A DNA stretch of 64,000 bases from Porodaedalea pini (taxonomy: Eukaryota; Basidiomycota; Agaricomycetes; Hymenochaetales; Hymenochaetaceae): positions 124,001 through 188,000 of the forward strand of contig NBAY01000037.1 in assembly GCA_002794775.1 (NCBI GenBank), written 5' to 3'. Numbering within the stretch: position 1 is the first letter of the stretch; each line of letters opens with the position of its first letter. Position numbers and translations under genes: made by a program. Shown in pieces: positions 22,641-33,560 of this stretch. The notes beneath the pieces are model-generated. The model was given only the letters and a program-made list of their open reading frames with translations. It had not been told where the DNA came from and did not search any database.

Positions 22641-24790
22641 ACCTCTATAGAACTATCGATAAGTCAGCCATCGTTAAAGCGAAGGAAGAACGGGAGCTTG
22701 AGGTCTAGTGTTACGTATCTGCAGTGGTGTTCCTAGTGGATTTTCAGCTTCTGGCTAGCACGACCCCGCCGCTGTCCACTATTGCGCGATGTAGCTGGTT
22801 GGCTTGTCGATGCAAAACCTCTTTGAGAGCTTGTTGGCCTGCCCCGCGTTAATACCTTCTGCCCTTAAGATCGGTGGGAGAGGAGCGCTGAGAGGCAAAA
22901 ATTTCCATGCATCATGGAGCGCACGATCGACCAAATCCTATCCTATCCTCTCGCTTCACCCCAGTGTTTTTGTTCGTTTTAAATTCATTACCAAACAAGA
23001 TAACCCCCTATGTCACACTTCAAATTTCGACGTGTTCCTCCCATGCAAAGCCTTTCCCCAGCACATTAGGCCATCCGCGCATGCACGCGATCATGCTCAT
23101 CCACTCCGTCCACCGGCTCACTCCGTATCAGAAGCGTCCTTCCGTCCATTCACAGCTGCCACTTGTCCACATCTATCGAACGGCCAGGTTTGAACTTCTG
23201 CAGAAGTGTCCTTTCTCTACGCATGAATGTTGAAGGCTCGTTCCACACTGGAGTGGGCGTTTTTCTCTGACAATCGAAACGAACATTTAGCCCTCCTTCC
23301 TCCTGCTACTTTTTAATTCCCGACTTTCTTTTTATCTTCTACCCTTCTTACGTGCATATTATTCCTTGCTCTCAATTCAGAATGCCCTCGTCCCTTATTT
23401 TTTCTTGCAACCCGTTGTCTGCCGTCCACCGTGACTTTTCGTCCGCTCATATCATGCAGAGAATCTCACGACTCGACGATAAGAGTCGTGTCATATGTCA
23501 TCTTGCATGATATGCAAAAGCTACGGCGAAAGAACGGACTTAGGAGCAGACGGGCATAATGAATCACGAGAGCTACTTTTTTTTCTTGTCCTCAACCCCC
23601 TTTCGCTTCGTCTGAATCAGCCGTCAGTCAGTACATCTACATCTATGCATGTGTCTTCATGAAACGTACACACTTTGCTCTTATCTATCTAATGCGACGT
23701 CCTGTGATCCATTGTTCAGAATATAACCTATAATCACAATCATTTGTCCCGCCGCAAAGCCTCACGCTCGCCCTACTCCATCAGCTGCCTCGAGCACGTA
23801 CGTACAAAGCAATCCACCTCCTCACTCGTGCTCACACTCGGGAAGGCAGCCAGCTCATCAGGGGGTCAAAACACCGGGGGGATACAGACTTCCTATCATG
23901 ATCGATGCTGGAAAACCCACAGCCATCCGCCTCTCATTGTCTCAAGCTCAAAATCAAATTCGAAACACGAGACTCGACCGACTCGAACCTCGGCCTGGCT
24001 ACAGTCTAGAGCTTCACGCGAACACGCGCCCAACGACCACGAGACACCGCCCGTCAGCTTCTCATCAGCTCTAATCCCGACGGCAAACACGAAAGCCGCA
24101 TCCACAGTGCTGTATCCTTCTCTGCATCGCCGTCGCTGGCTTCCGCATCTAGCCCTCCAAAGCCCGGCTTCGCTCCGACTCAAAACGCGTGCCACTGCCA
24201 GCTGTCCGTAAGTATCGCAGATCAGATTCAAGGCCTCGACGGAGGGATAGATTGGATGGCATGCGCGCGCGCGCGCAAGGGACTATCGCCGACCCCCCTG
24301 ACTTCAAGACACGAAGCTCGAAATCGCCGAGACAAATGGGACTGAAAACGTAAGATGAAACAACGGGTAATAAAAAAAAAGTTGCGGCAGAAAGCGCCAT
24401 CGCCTTCGCGAATCCATCCAAACCCCAGCTGAGTGGCTCAGAGAAATCCAAAAATAAGCGACAAAAGGGGCACAATATAACGTGTACTCGCTCACAGGAG
24501 CGCTGTCCTTGTACTTTTTTAGTACGGTGCAGGCCTTCGACGGTAAGGAAAGGAGTGTGTCGGAAGATCACGAGGTCAGGATGCAGCGGGATGCCACGCG
24601 CCATTGTCAATCACGGTCTGATAAGATGAGGGAAAGAAGGCGCACGGGACCTTTCGATGCATTCAATGACCTGCATGAATTGCAGATCAGTACTGAATGC
24701 ACGCACGCGAAGGTATGTCCGAGTTGGCCGTCTCGAATTCACGCAGCGAATTAGAGTCAAATCTAAAAGTGACTCGGAGGTCTATCTGCT
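22641..24790. other. long non-coding stretch
   Basis: About 2.1 kb. Frames of 110-155 codons occur on both strands around 23744-24610 but overlap each other, lack motifs and have no splice partners. Small features are a 7-bp hairpin at about 23467-23489 (ACGACTC/GAGTCGT) and a (CG)n run at about 24262-24277. I see no gene I can support. Confidence 0.45.
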
Positions 24791-25276
24791 ATTGCTCCCA
24801 GTATGCGGCCCTTCCTGCAGACGAAGCATTGAAGCGTTGAAAACGACATGGAATGATATCAGAAAAAGGCAAAGAGGGAAGTTATGGAAGAGGACTAGGA
24901 AGAATACGAGCTCCACGCTGTAAATAAATCGAGGGCTGGATGAGGCCGTTTGGCTGCTATCCGAGTCGACATGCTGGTTGGCTATCAGCGGCCGTATTCC
25001 CATACGAAGCGTTAAAGTGTTGAAAACAGCTGAGAAAGCTGAAAGAGGAGGGATCACGATCAATAAGGACAAAGAAGGAGGTTATAAAAGAGGACTAGGA
25101 AGGAGAGTTAGATGAAGCGCCATGATGGTTGGCTATCGGCGGCTTTCTTCCCATATGAAGCGCTGATACGTTGAAAGAAGAGAGATTATGATGAATAAAG
25201 ACAGGCAGGAAGAACATGAAAGAGGACTAGGATGGGATAAGAGCTCCACCTTTCGCGAAGGAAAATTGGGGGTTGG
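24791..25276 (+). repeat. three imperfect tandem repeat units
   Basis: Units at about 24800, 24975 and 25125 share, in order, a cytosine-poor block with GAAGCGTTGAAA-like sequence, a GAGAAAG/AAAGAGG block and AAGAGGACTAGGA. The last unit ends AAGAGCTCCACCTTTCGCGA and GGGGGTTGG. The end of the third unit also occurs in reverse complement at 32045-32110, so the sequence is a dispersed family. Confidence 0.6.
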
Positions 25277-25818
25277 AAAAGAAAGAAAGGCGCTTCAAAG
25301 GACCCATACGGTGTCTGTGTATGAATGAATTGGGCGGTGGAGTGCACGAGGACGGGTTCGGCGACGGGAATCACAGGGAAATGATGAGGTGGAGGGTGGT
25401 AGTCACGGAAAAAGAAGTAGGGCGCGAAAAGGATCTTCGCGAAGGCTATATCCAAATCTGCCGATATCGCCCATGAGATGTAGGTTCAGAAAGAGAGCTT
25501 TATCCGCGGGTGGAGCGATGTGGATGACACATCGAAGAAGCCCCACGCGGCGATGCATCGCTCCTCGCGCGCTTTCTTTGTCACCGAGCCGGGCGTGCCT
25601 GTAGCCCGTGCTCCACAACCCTTTTTCTTCCATCTTTCCGCATAAGGACATAGCCAGTGCAGAATGCTCGGTCTACGCTATATAAGTATGTCTTTCTCAC
25701 GCTTGATAAGGAAAGGGGGCACAGCGCCGATCCCGACTCTCTTTGTCTCGGGCTGCCTTTCAGTCGCTCGGAGTACCAGTCAGCCACGTCCGCCATGCCC
25801 GCCTCACTTCGGCCACAC

Positions 25819-25826
25819 TATATAAG
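25819..25826 (+). promoter_or_regulatory. TATA box of the HAD phosphatase gene
   Basis: TATATAAG lies 94-101 bp upstream of the ATG at 25920, followed by a pyrimidine-rich leader. A second TATATAAG at 25679-25686 is farther away and less likely to serve this gene. Confidence 0.55.
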
Positions 25827-25919
25827 GAGGCGCGCACCCCCTCTGTCTGCCCATCCGCCTTTCTCCCTCTTCCCTCCGTACTCACTCGCAACAACACCGA
25901 CGCACTGACGACATCGAAC

Positions 25920-27136
25920 ATGTCCTCGTCCACGACAACCTTCACCGCCGACGCCGTCCTCTTCGACATGGTATGTCTCTCTCTCTTACTCATCGTTCCC
26001 TCTTAGCTAATGCGACGCAGGACGGCACCCTCACCGACTCCATCGCCGCCGTCGAGGCCGCCTGGGGCAAGGTCGCAATCGACCTCGGGCTCGACCCCGC
26101 GTACGTGATCGCAGCGACCCACGGCAAGCGCGCCGTCGACAACCTCGCACACTTCCGGCCGGACATCAAGGAGCACGAGATGGAATCCGAGGTCGCGCGC
26201 TTCGAGCAGACCATCCTCGACTTTGCCGACGCGTTCAACAGGGCCAAGGCCTCGCGCGAGTCCTCCCGCTCCGGCTCCACGACAAGCACGAGCCCGAACA
26301 CGAGCGCTGCGAACTCCGGTGCGAGCACCCCGGCGCTGTCGATGTCCTCGCGCGCCTCGTCCGGCATCTCCTCCCGTGCCGGCTCGCTCAGCACGCCCAA
26401 TCGGCCCTCATTCTCCTTTTCCTCCTCCGACGCCGCCCGCCGTCCGTCCTTCGCGACGCGCCTCAACAACATGCTCGCGATGGCGACGCTCACCGAGGGC
26501 GAGGACGTCGGCGTCTTCGAGGACGAGCAGCCGCAGCTGGTGAAGGAGCTCTCCCCGCTCGCGAAGGAGATGACCAACGACCTCGAGGCGGCGTGGGAGA
26601 CCGAGGCCGACGGCGTCGACCGCTCCATCCATATCCTTCCCGGCGTGCGCGAGATGATCGAGTCCATCCCCGCCGGGCGGTACGCAGTCGCCACCTCAGG
26701 CGCAAAGACTTACGGTTCGTCTCCATTTCTCTCTCTCTCTCTCTCTCCCCACCTTTCTAATTTGCTTACCGTTTCATCTCTTTCAGCCTACGGCGCCATG
26801 ACCCGCGTCGGAATCACGCCCCCACCCGTCACGATCACCGCGGACGACAAGCGTCTGCGCGCCGGCAAGCCCGCGCCCGACCCCTTCCTCCTCGCCGCAT
26901 CCTGCCTCGGCTTCCCCGCCCCGCGCTGCGTCGTCTTCGAGGACTCGCCCTCAGGCATCCGCGCGGGTGTCGCCAGCGGCGCGACCGTCATCGCCGTCTG
27001 CACCTCGCACGAGCGCGCCAAGATCGAGGGCTGCGGCGCGCACTACCTCGTCGAGGACATGCGCAGCGTGCGGTGTACGCCCGTCGGCGAGGGCGCCGAC
27101 ATGAAGCTCCAGTTCGAGATTGACGTTGCGTGCTGA
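25920..27136 (+). CDS. HAD-superfamily phosphatase (glycerol-phosphate phosphatase/DOG-like)
   Basis: Three exons: 25920-25970, 26021-26714 and 26787-27136, with introns of 50 and 72 nt; 364 aa. All four HAD motifs are present: motif I FDMDGTLTD with nucleophile Asp16 and acid/base Asp18, motif II ATSG at 241-244, motif III Lys276 (AGKPAPDPF) and motif IV Glu300-Asp301 (FEDSPSGI). Intron 1 falls between Met17 and Asp18, inside the catalytic DxD. Residues about 95-170 form a Ser/Thr/Ala-rich insertion in the cap region, making the protein longer than the roughly 250 aa usual for glycerol-3-phosphatase or 2-deoxyglucose-6-phosphatase relatives. The reaction is presumably dephosphorylation of a small sugar or polyol phosphate in the cytosol. 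GC-rich third positions set it apart from its surroundings and suggest strong expression. Confidence 0.93.
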
Positions 27137-27799
27137 GGTGCGATGCATGCAATTTGTTGTGTATAAGAGGTGTAGGCTATATTGTACGTTTGGAGCGCTC
27201 TTTGTTTGATATCCTGTATTCCGTTCCCAAATCATGTAGTCTTCCTCTCTCTTCCCTGTTGTTGTTCTACTATTGTACCATAGATGCGATAGTTCCGTCG
27301 GAGAGTGTGGCGGAGACAAAAAAAATCATTGTTTTTGCGGATTTTATACCTTCTGCTTGCCTGTTTTCATTATGCAAATTTTGAGTGTGCTTTACCATAT
27401 CATTGATTGATGAAGGTGTGGAATGAGATTCCAGTCAACATTATATTTCTTATTCACAGTGCATCTGACTTATCCCAGCTGTAGCGCACAAACACACTCA
27501 GAAATAAAAGCCTACGTGAAGTTTGCAGACTTTTGAAGACGTGGACTTGCACTCGAAACACGAAGCTAAACACGAAGCTATAAAAGTGTCATAAACGTGT
27601 CATTAACAGAGTCATCTACGTGCAGCTCGGAGCTGGAACGAAGAGAAAGAAATCCTTGCGAGAATGAGTACAGTATCGAGGCCTATGTAGGAGGAAGGAC
27701 TAGTACTGACTGCGGAAGAGGCCAACATATAAAAAAGAAAAGATATAGCTAATGACGATAGAAAATGCCTCTTCCCAGGCCAAAAATAAATAAATACTG
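27137..27799. other. 3' flank of the HAD gene, no gene
   Basis: About 660 bp of AT-rich sequence holding the terminator region. No supported feature. Confidence 0.5.
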
Positions 27800-28036
27800 G
27801 GGTTACACAAGTGGGATGCGCGAGGCTGAACGCCGGGCACGAACACCGGACTCCCTTGCATAGGACGAGGGGACAGCTTGGAAGTCGTGCCCTGTATGTG
27901 TGTGTTTGACTTTGGTGAAAACGGCAATGGTATGGTGCCTTTTCAACAGCAGCGCAGAGGCGAGTAAAGTCGTGTAGTCGACGGCATCCCGCATGCCAAA
28001 GCCAGCTAGGTAGTCAGACTCGGTACGACCCGCCAC
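27800..28036 (-). pseudogene. DUF6533-like N-terminal relic
   Basis: A 77-codon minus-strand frame contains DAVDYTTLLASALLLKRHH, which resembles the first helix of DUF6533 proteins (usually ...ALLLYDH...). The next helix is not in frame and no continuation was found. It is read as an eroded fragment of the membrane-protein family whose other pieces lie at 28640-29006 and 30700-31400. The identification is weak. Confidence 0.3.
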
Positions 28037-28639
28037 GATGCCCGGCCGCTTGTATCTATCCCTCTCGCATCAAAACATCCCACACAAAATGGGCCGGTGA
28101 TGGTGTTCGTCGCGCATTACATACCGGGAGAGAGGGATCAACGCACGAGAGGCAACAGGCGGGCAAGTTATGCGTGGAAGGCTGGAGCAGACCCCTCCAG
28201 CTTACCGCTCATACTGTACATACAGCTTCCGTCCACAGCCCCAAAAGACAGATTCAATCCACAGCCGCAGCCGCAGCCATTCCAGCACGACTACCACGAC
28301 TAGACGTCTACACCGTCGTTCGTTTGCCCGCGGACGCATACGATGCACACGCAGAAGCATATGGAGACTGAACTGGGAGCCAACGAGCATTAGAGCGCGC
28401 GGCGTGTCGAATAGGGACAGAAGGCCGAACAGAAGCGAGAATGGATGAGCAAAATAGCGAGTGATACGCTCGAGTGCACATCGATGTGTGGGTGTCCCAC
28501 TTTCCGGTGCTCCCATTCGCTGACAGTGTTTCGCTGACCGCCACCACAGCCAAAAGAGCACATGCTAACGAACGGACGCAGGCACTCGCAACCATATGTC
28601 AGTGTCCGCGTCTTCCTCCAGCAATCGTCACCCAATCTA

Positions 28640-29006
28640 GCAGGTGGCGCGCAGCTCGCGAATGAATCTCGAAGTGCACGAAGAGGGAATGCTGGTTGAT
28701 TCCGGCCTGATGTTATCGCATGCTCGCGAGCTACGAGAAATAGCACGAAGAGGAGAGACACTCAGCGTGAACTCAAAACCTCCCCCACTAGCATCTTGAT
28801 GACGTACTACGGAGGATCGCATAGGCGTTGGAAATCCCTAGACATCGATCTGGGTACACGATAAGCCGGCAAATGAGGTATGTAAGAGTGTTGGCAAGAT
28901 CATCTGAAGCGATGCTCACCGACTCGACATGACTATTCACTGCTACAATTTGATCCTTATACATATGTCTGATATTGGGTTCGCATCCAAAGTCTAGAAC
29001 TGACAT
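28640..29006 (-). pseudogene. DUF6533-like C-terminal relic
   Basis: Minus-strand fragments read CTSRFIRELRATC at the 3' side, like the ISRFLLNLRE that ends DUF6533 proteins. They are preceded by FEFTLSVSPLRAISRSS and, further upstream, an SIASDDLANTLTYLICRLIV helix-like stretch. The nucleotide sequence around 28700-28930 is similar to 31090-31340 in the same orientation, with shared blocks such as GAGACACTCAGCGTGAAC/CAGACACTCAGCGTGAAC. Stops and frame changes prevent a continuous model. Confidence 0.4.
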
Positions 29007-29112
29007 GCATTAATATTGCTAGAGATCGTTAGAGGAAGGAAGAAGCAAAGCTGCAATGACCCAATGGGAGTCGAAGACCGTCTGACTCAGACAAACCTTA
29101 TTTTCCTCGCTT

Positions 29113-29275
29113 CCACTAATACCAGCTGAAGTCCCGGCAAAGCCGGGACTTCGCTTCAAATGCAGTGCTTAGATCCATCCCGGCTTCGCCGGGACTTGTT
29201 TTTTAAATGCAGTGCTTAGATCCATCCTGGCTTTGCCAGGACTTGTTTTTTTAAACGCAATGCTTAGATCCATCC
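29113..29275. repeat. three hairpin-bearing repeats, period ~48 bp
   Basis: The block GCAGTGCTTAGATCCATCC recurs at 29162, 29209 and, with one change, 29258. Between the copies lie inverted repeats: 11-bp arms with a 3-nt loop at 29128-29152 (GAAGTCCCGGC/GCCGGGACTTC), then TCCCGGC-TTC-GCCGGGA, then TCCTGGC-TTT-GCCAGGA. In the third copy both stem halves have changed together, keeping the pairing. Confidence 0.85.
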
Positions 29276-29809
29276 TGGCTGCCAAAGTCTGAGCCCAAGT
29301 GCCAAGTCTGGTGAACATACTGAGTCTGAGCCTGAAGATTGAGTCTGAGCCCAAAACTTGGTGGCAGCATAGCCTCAGGACCTTCAGAGCAGGGCACGTT
29401 ACATTCTATTTATATCCTTTTCATATTCCCTTCACTCCCCAACCCATCTGAAGCTAATGCGAACTTGTCCAATGCTTATATGCACTCGCACTGAGTCAAG
29501 TGATCCTTCAGCATGCAAATGCTGAGTTACATATTCCAAGAGTAATTCTCAATGGATTCCTTTCAGACTGGTACTGTATAGTTCATATTATATAATCCTT
29601 TCTATTTGAACCCTTTCTAATGCCTTTGTTGCCTCAGTCTATCTGACAGCAACAAAGGTGAGTAGACAATTTTCCTGTATATATTTCCAGTCTATCTGAC
29701 AGCAACAAAGATTGTTTTGTCCTGTCTGTCTTGTGGGCTCAAGTGTTGGCACTACCTAGGTGCCTTCCATAAAGGTCCTGTGCTGTCTTATATATGCAAA
29801 CTATTTTTT
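29276..29809. other. AT-rich repeat-like DNA
   Basis: It contains short internal repeats (GAGTCTGAGCC twice near 29320-29350; CAGTCTATCTGACAGCAACA twice near 29636 and 29690) and no coding frame. It may be part of an unidentified interspersed element together with the flanking repeats. Confidence 0.5.
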
Positions 29810-30085
29810 CATCATCAGGAAAGCTCAAATTAGTTGATGTGATGTGGCAATTTATACACCAATACTCATGGGGAAGATGGCATATTAAATTTCTAATTAG
29901 ATTTAATTTTTTTAATGATTTTTCCGATTTTGTTTGATAGCAAAGTAAGCAATCTATTCATGCATCATCAGGAAAGCTCAAATTAGTTGATGTAATGTGG
30001 CAATTTATGCACCAAAAAAAAAAAAGATGGCATATTAATTTTCTAATTATATTTAATTTTTTAATGATTTTTCCGATTTTGTTCA
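29810..30085 (+). repeat. two tandem copies of a ~125-bp AT-rich unit
   Basis: CATCATCAGGAAAGCTCAAA begins at 29810 and again at 29963. Both copies continue through TTAGTTGATGT, TGTGGCAATTTAT, AGATGGCATATTAA and TTTTTCCGATTTTGTT. The period is 153 bp, and copy 2 has a poly-A run in place of an ATACTCATGG stretch. Confidence 0.92.
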
Positions 30086-30210
30086 AGTGAGAAATGGGTT
30101 GTTTGAGCTCAAAGTGTTGTGTGTATGCTGCCGCTTTGAGTGATCTGCGGAGTTGCCGCTTTGGGGGGTACTATGAAAAGCGGCAGGGAGAAGGCTGATT
30201 AATAGTGACA

Positions 30211-30270
30211 AATTTTAGTCAGAATTAGTCAGAATTAGTCAGTTTTAGTCAGAATTGGTCAGAATTGGTC
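30211..30270 (+). repeat. decanucleotide tandem repeat, six units
   Basis: Six 10-bp units in perfect register: AATTTTAGTC, AGAATTAGTC twice, AGTTTTAGTC, AGAATTGGTC twice. Substitutions are limited to a few positions. Confidence 0.95.
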
Positions 30271-30699
30271 ATTTCTGATGGTGGCTGTGGACAAAAGGGC
30301 CTTCGTCGGTTCAATATTAAGATTACCCATTATCTCAACCTTAACCTCCTGCAGATACTCAAAACCACGTATTTCTTGCCTTCCTTTTCTTCGTAACTGT
30401 TGTTATTAATATTCCTCATTGTACCATATAGACGCATCGCTTTGGGGCAGGATGTATGAAAATCAAATCATTTTATAGATTGTAGATTGTACTAAGTATA
30501 CCCTATCACCTCCTCGGTTTGCCGGCCGATTGCCTCTGCGACGTGGAAGTGTGTAGCCTCGTAGCACCACATCATACGACGATCTAGATTTGCCGCTCCC
30601 GCAAGGGGAATGCGATAAGAAAGCCCAGTATAGACCAGCGACCGCTATAGGTCCCACCCACCCTAGACAATATTAATACGACAAACAAGGTGATTCCGC

Positions 30700-31400
30700 A
30701 ATATTAATGCAGTTCAGACTTGCACATACGCTGAAGTGGGTATGTAAGAGGCGACAGGCGAGCTACTGGTCGAGGACCGGTTGACACGAGTGAATATACA
30801 CCCGTGCACCGTATAAGAAAAAGCCAAGCAGACCAAAAACGATATAAACGAACAGAATCATGATTTGCTCGTACAACGAGCAATCGACACTCATCTCCTG
30901 ACAGAACTTCACTGACCGCTACTCGCCTTAACGGGAAGCGCATCATCAGAGCGCCAGAAGATCATACACATGTGACATCGACTGCATCTCCTCCAGTAAA
31001 GGCATACCATCTCAACGGCGGCGGACATAGTGTGAAGCAGCTCCTAAATGATGGTCAAAACAGCCGCCCACTCTTCTGGCACGATCGCAACGATCGCGAG
31101 CTGCGAGAAAGAGCACAACAAAGACAGACACTCAGCGTGAACATAAAGTTGCACATAGTCCATCTCCCAATGGTATCTTGGTATAGCACCGCAGCGATCG
31201 TCTGAGATCAGATACGAAACGCGAGACCTTCAACAAGTGATATGCGGTCGTGCACCTGCGCAATCAGATGACAAAAGAGCCACATAAGAGTGATGGCAAG
31301 AATATGTGTAGCAGTGTTCGCCAACTCGACATAACTGTGGGCTGAGAACAGACCAGCATCAAATTGGAAAAGCTAAGTACAACGACGCAAGCAAGGAAGG
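30700..31400 (-). pseudogene. DUF6533-like relics, two fragments
   Basis: The 31340-31000 part (minus) resembles 28930-28640 and reads FMFTLSVCL, then after a splice-like site AIVAIVPEEWAAVLTII with an in-frame stop. The 30950-30760 part reads LYEQIMILFVYIVFGLLGFF, which resembles the first helices of DUF6533 proteins. On this strand a C-terminal piece therefore precedes an N-terminal piece, as if two adjacent copies had been truncated. Confidence 0.35.
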
Positions 31401-32814
31401 GAAGCGACCTTTAGCCTCCATCTACCCTTTGGTCTGAAGGCTGAACTCACATTCAAAGCCCAAGACCGACGAACGTAGCTAGGGGACTAGGAAGAGTAAG
31501 AGGTCTGTCCGACATCGTCGAAGGCAGAGGGGAAGAGAGAGAGTCGGAGAGCAACCCGCGGATCGTCTTACTCAGATGAAGCTTATTTGCCTAACCTGCA
31601 CGTGCCTTGTGCTCGCGCGGGTTATGCCATTCGCAAGCTTGCAATCGCCTTCTTGCGTGCTCACGCTCTAGGAAGATAAGGGAGCCTCTCGTCCGGAAAG
31701 GCTCCCCACAGACGAACCGAATTCGGATGAAAGCTCTTTTCTTACATCCTCCGTTGGCAACGGGGTATCGGCAGCAGGAACGTGTGTACAGCCAGCTGCA
31801 CAAAGTAGATTGAGTATTACCTTCGTAGATCCTCTTCATACCCTACTCCCTTGAATAGTAAGTACCTCATCATATCAAGCCCCTTGACTTCCCTGTCATT
31901 TCCCATTCGGCGTGCGCTCCTCCTCGACTTAATTTAGTCGGGCGCTCGTATAAAATTATAAAATCGGGGGCAGCAAGGTAGCGCGGGACGCCGTAATGGT
32001 AAGATAAGAGAACTATGTAGCCTGGAGCCCTTTGTTCCTCAAATCCTCCCAACCCTCAATTTTTCTTCGCGAAAGGTGGAGCTCTTATCTTTCCTAATCC
32101 TCTTTTATGACCTCTCTGCGTCTCTCTTCATCGCGATTTCCCTGTTATAGCGTTCAGCGTCGCCTATATGTATTTCAAATCCTCGTCTGGGGGATCAATG
32201 CACGAGTCTATGTTTGCTTGGATGCTGGCAGATAGACTGTGCAATACCAGGATCGCAAGCTCGGACATAGCGTGCGTGTATCCTGTACTGATCTGCAGTT
32301 CACTCAAGCCGGCCAGGCCATTATGAAGCATTAAATTTTGTTTCGCATCCTTTTTTTTTTTCTGCGCGTCTCACCTTATCAGACTTCATGTTTCGGCGTC
32401 TGATCTCATAATCTGCCATACCTACTTTGCAACATCGAATTGAGCCGAGGACAAGAGGAGGTGCGTGCGCCGAGACACAAATATAAACTTGCGGAGTCTC
32501 TAATTTTTTATATGCACTCTGTTACACTCAGGACATAATTTCGGACCCTCAAAGACGGCATGCAGTTCGCGAAGGTGGCGCGCTTCCGTTTTACCCATAG
32601 GCTACTCCGACTGGAGTAGCTTTTCCACCGGCAAGCTAGAAGGTTGATGCTAGAGGACAGATGGTAAGGCCTTCCGAGCTTGTGTGTCATTGGGCTTTGG
32701 ACTTTGATCTGTGATAGCAACAATACAGAGCATTCAGAGCGAACTCGGGCTTTGCTGACTAGACTCGGACGCCAGCAATTTCAGAAGTTCTGTGATACCG
32801 CTCATTAAAGAAAG
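31401..32814. other. no gene; includes an inverted copy of the 25.2-kb repeat
   Basis: 1.4 kb without a supported gene. Bases 32045-32110 are the reverse complement of 25210-25275 with few mismatches. Frames at 31591-31839 and 32508-32723 (minus) have no recognisable motif. Confidence 0.5.
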
Positions 32815-33560
32815 GCCCGGTGCTGCGTGACCTCAGTGGCCTCGAAATACTCGATGTTTTCTCTGGCTACAGGTCCCTGCACGTTCATCTCCGGAAGAAA
32901 AGCAGATCGTCGTCGAGGAGCCGAATGAGCCCGGAGAGATCGTAGGTGTCACCGACGATGGGACGAACGACAGTCCGGAGCTCAAAGCGGCGCATGCTGT
33001 CCACTATGGATGTTGCCGGTGAACGAGGCTGAGGCTATCACCGTTATAGACGACAACTTTGCAAGCAATGAGAAGGCGACCATGCGGGGTTGCCTCATAA
33101 ACGACGCAGTACACGAGTTCTTGCAGTTCCAGATCGGCGTGGACGTCACGGCTGCGACCCGTCCTGAGCACGGAAGAGAAGCGCACATTAACTGCCGTGT
33201 AGCTGCTGTGGATCAACATCATCACGGACACCTTCGTCACTCTGGCTCTCGCAACGGAACCCGCATTGTTCAATAGGAAGGCCGCACCGCTGTCCATCGT
33301 CGTCACGTACAAGCAATTTTGGGGGCTGTCGCTCTACCAGGCGAAAATAATTTACTTGCTCCATTTTGCAAGTGGCAGAATCTTTGGCTTAGTATCAAGC
33401 CCGGACGACGAGTCTGTGAAAACCGACAATAATGCCAAGCCGAGCACGCTTGCCTTCAACGCCCTTTTTTTGCGCGGACTACTCGAACAAGTCGCGCTGG
33501 ATTGATATCAAAAACGAAGATTTCCGAGAGCATCTAGTGAAACTGGTACTTTATTACTAT
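32815..33560 (+). pseudogene. P-type Ca2+-ATPase (PMCA/Pmc1-like) relic, C-terminal third
   Basis: Three plus-strand frames together retrace the hinge and last membrane segments of a PMCA-type pump. SSPEEKQIVVEEPNEPGEIV is followed by VGVTDDGTNDSPELKAAH, which matches the P-domain VTGDGTNDxPALKxA hinge with Gly changed to Asp. Then come IDDNFASNEKATMRGCLIND and FLQFQIGVDVTA, a frameshift to LLWINIITDTFVTLALATEP, RKAAPLSIV and a GLSLYQAKII helix, and finally SNKSRWIDIKNEDF. The usual metal-binding helix sequence is preserved only as WINIITDTF. The N-terminal two-thirds is absent from the window. The order and spacing of pieces are right, so this is a decayed gene copy and not chance similarity. 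Confidence 0.82.

Noticed and set aside
22804..23193. 129-codon plus-strand frame
   Set aside because: No motif, no plausible splice context, and a competing overlapping frame of equal quality.
24262..24277. (CG)n run as a possible Z-DNA or CpG feature
   Set aside because: A single short microsatellite with no associated gene.
23744..24610. Overlapping 110-155 codon frames on both strands
   Set aside because: They lie opposite each other with no motif, no conserved start and no splice partners; GC-rich DNA gives such frames by chance.
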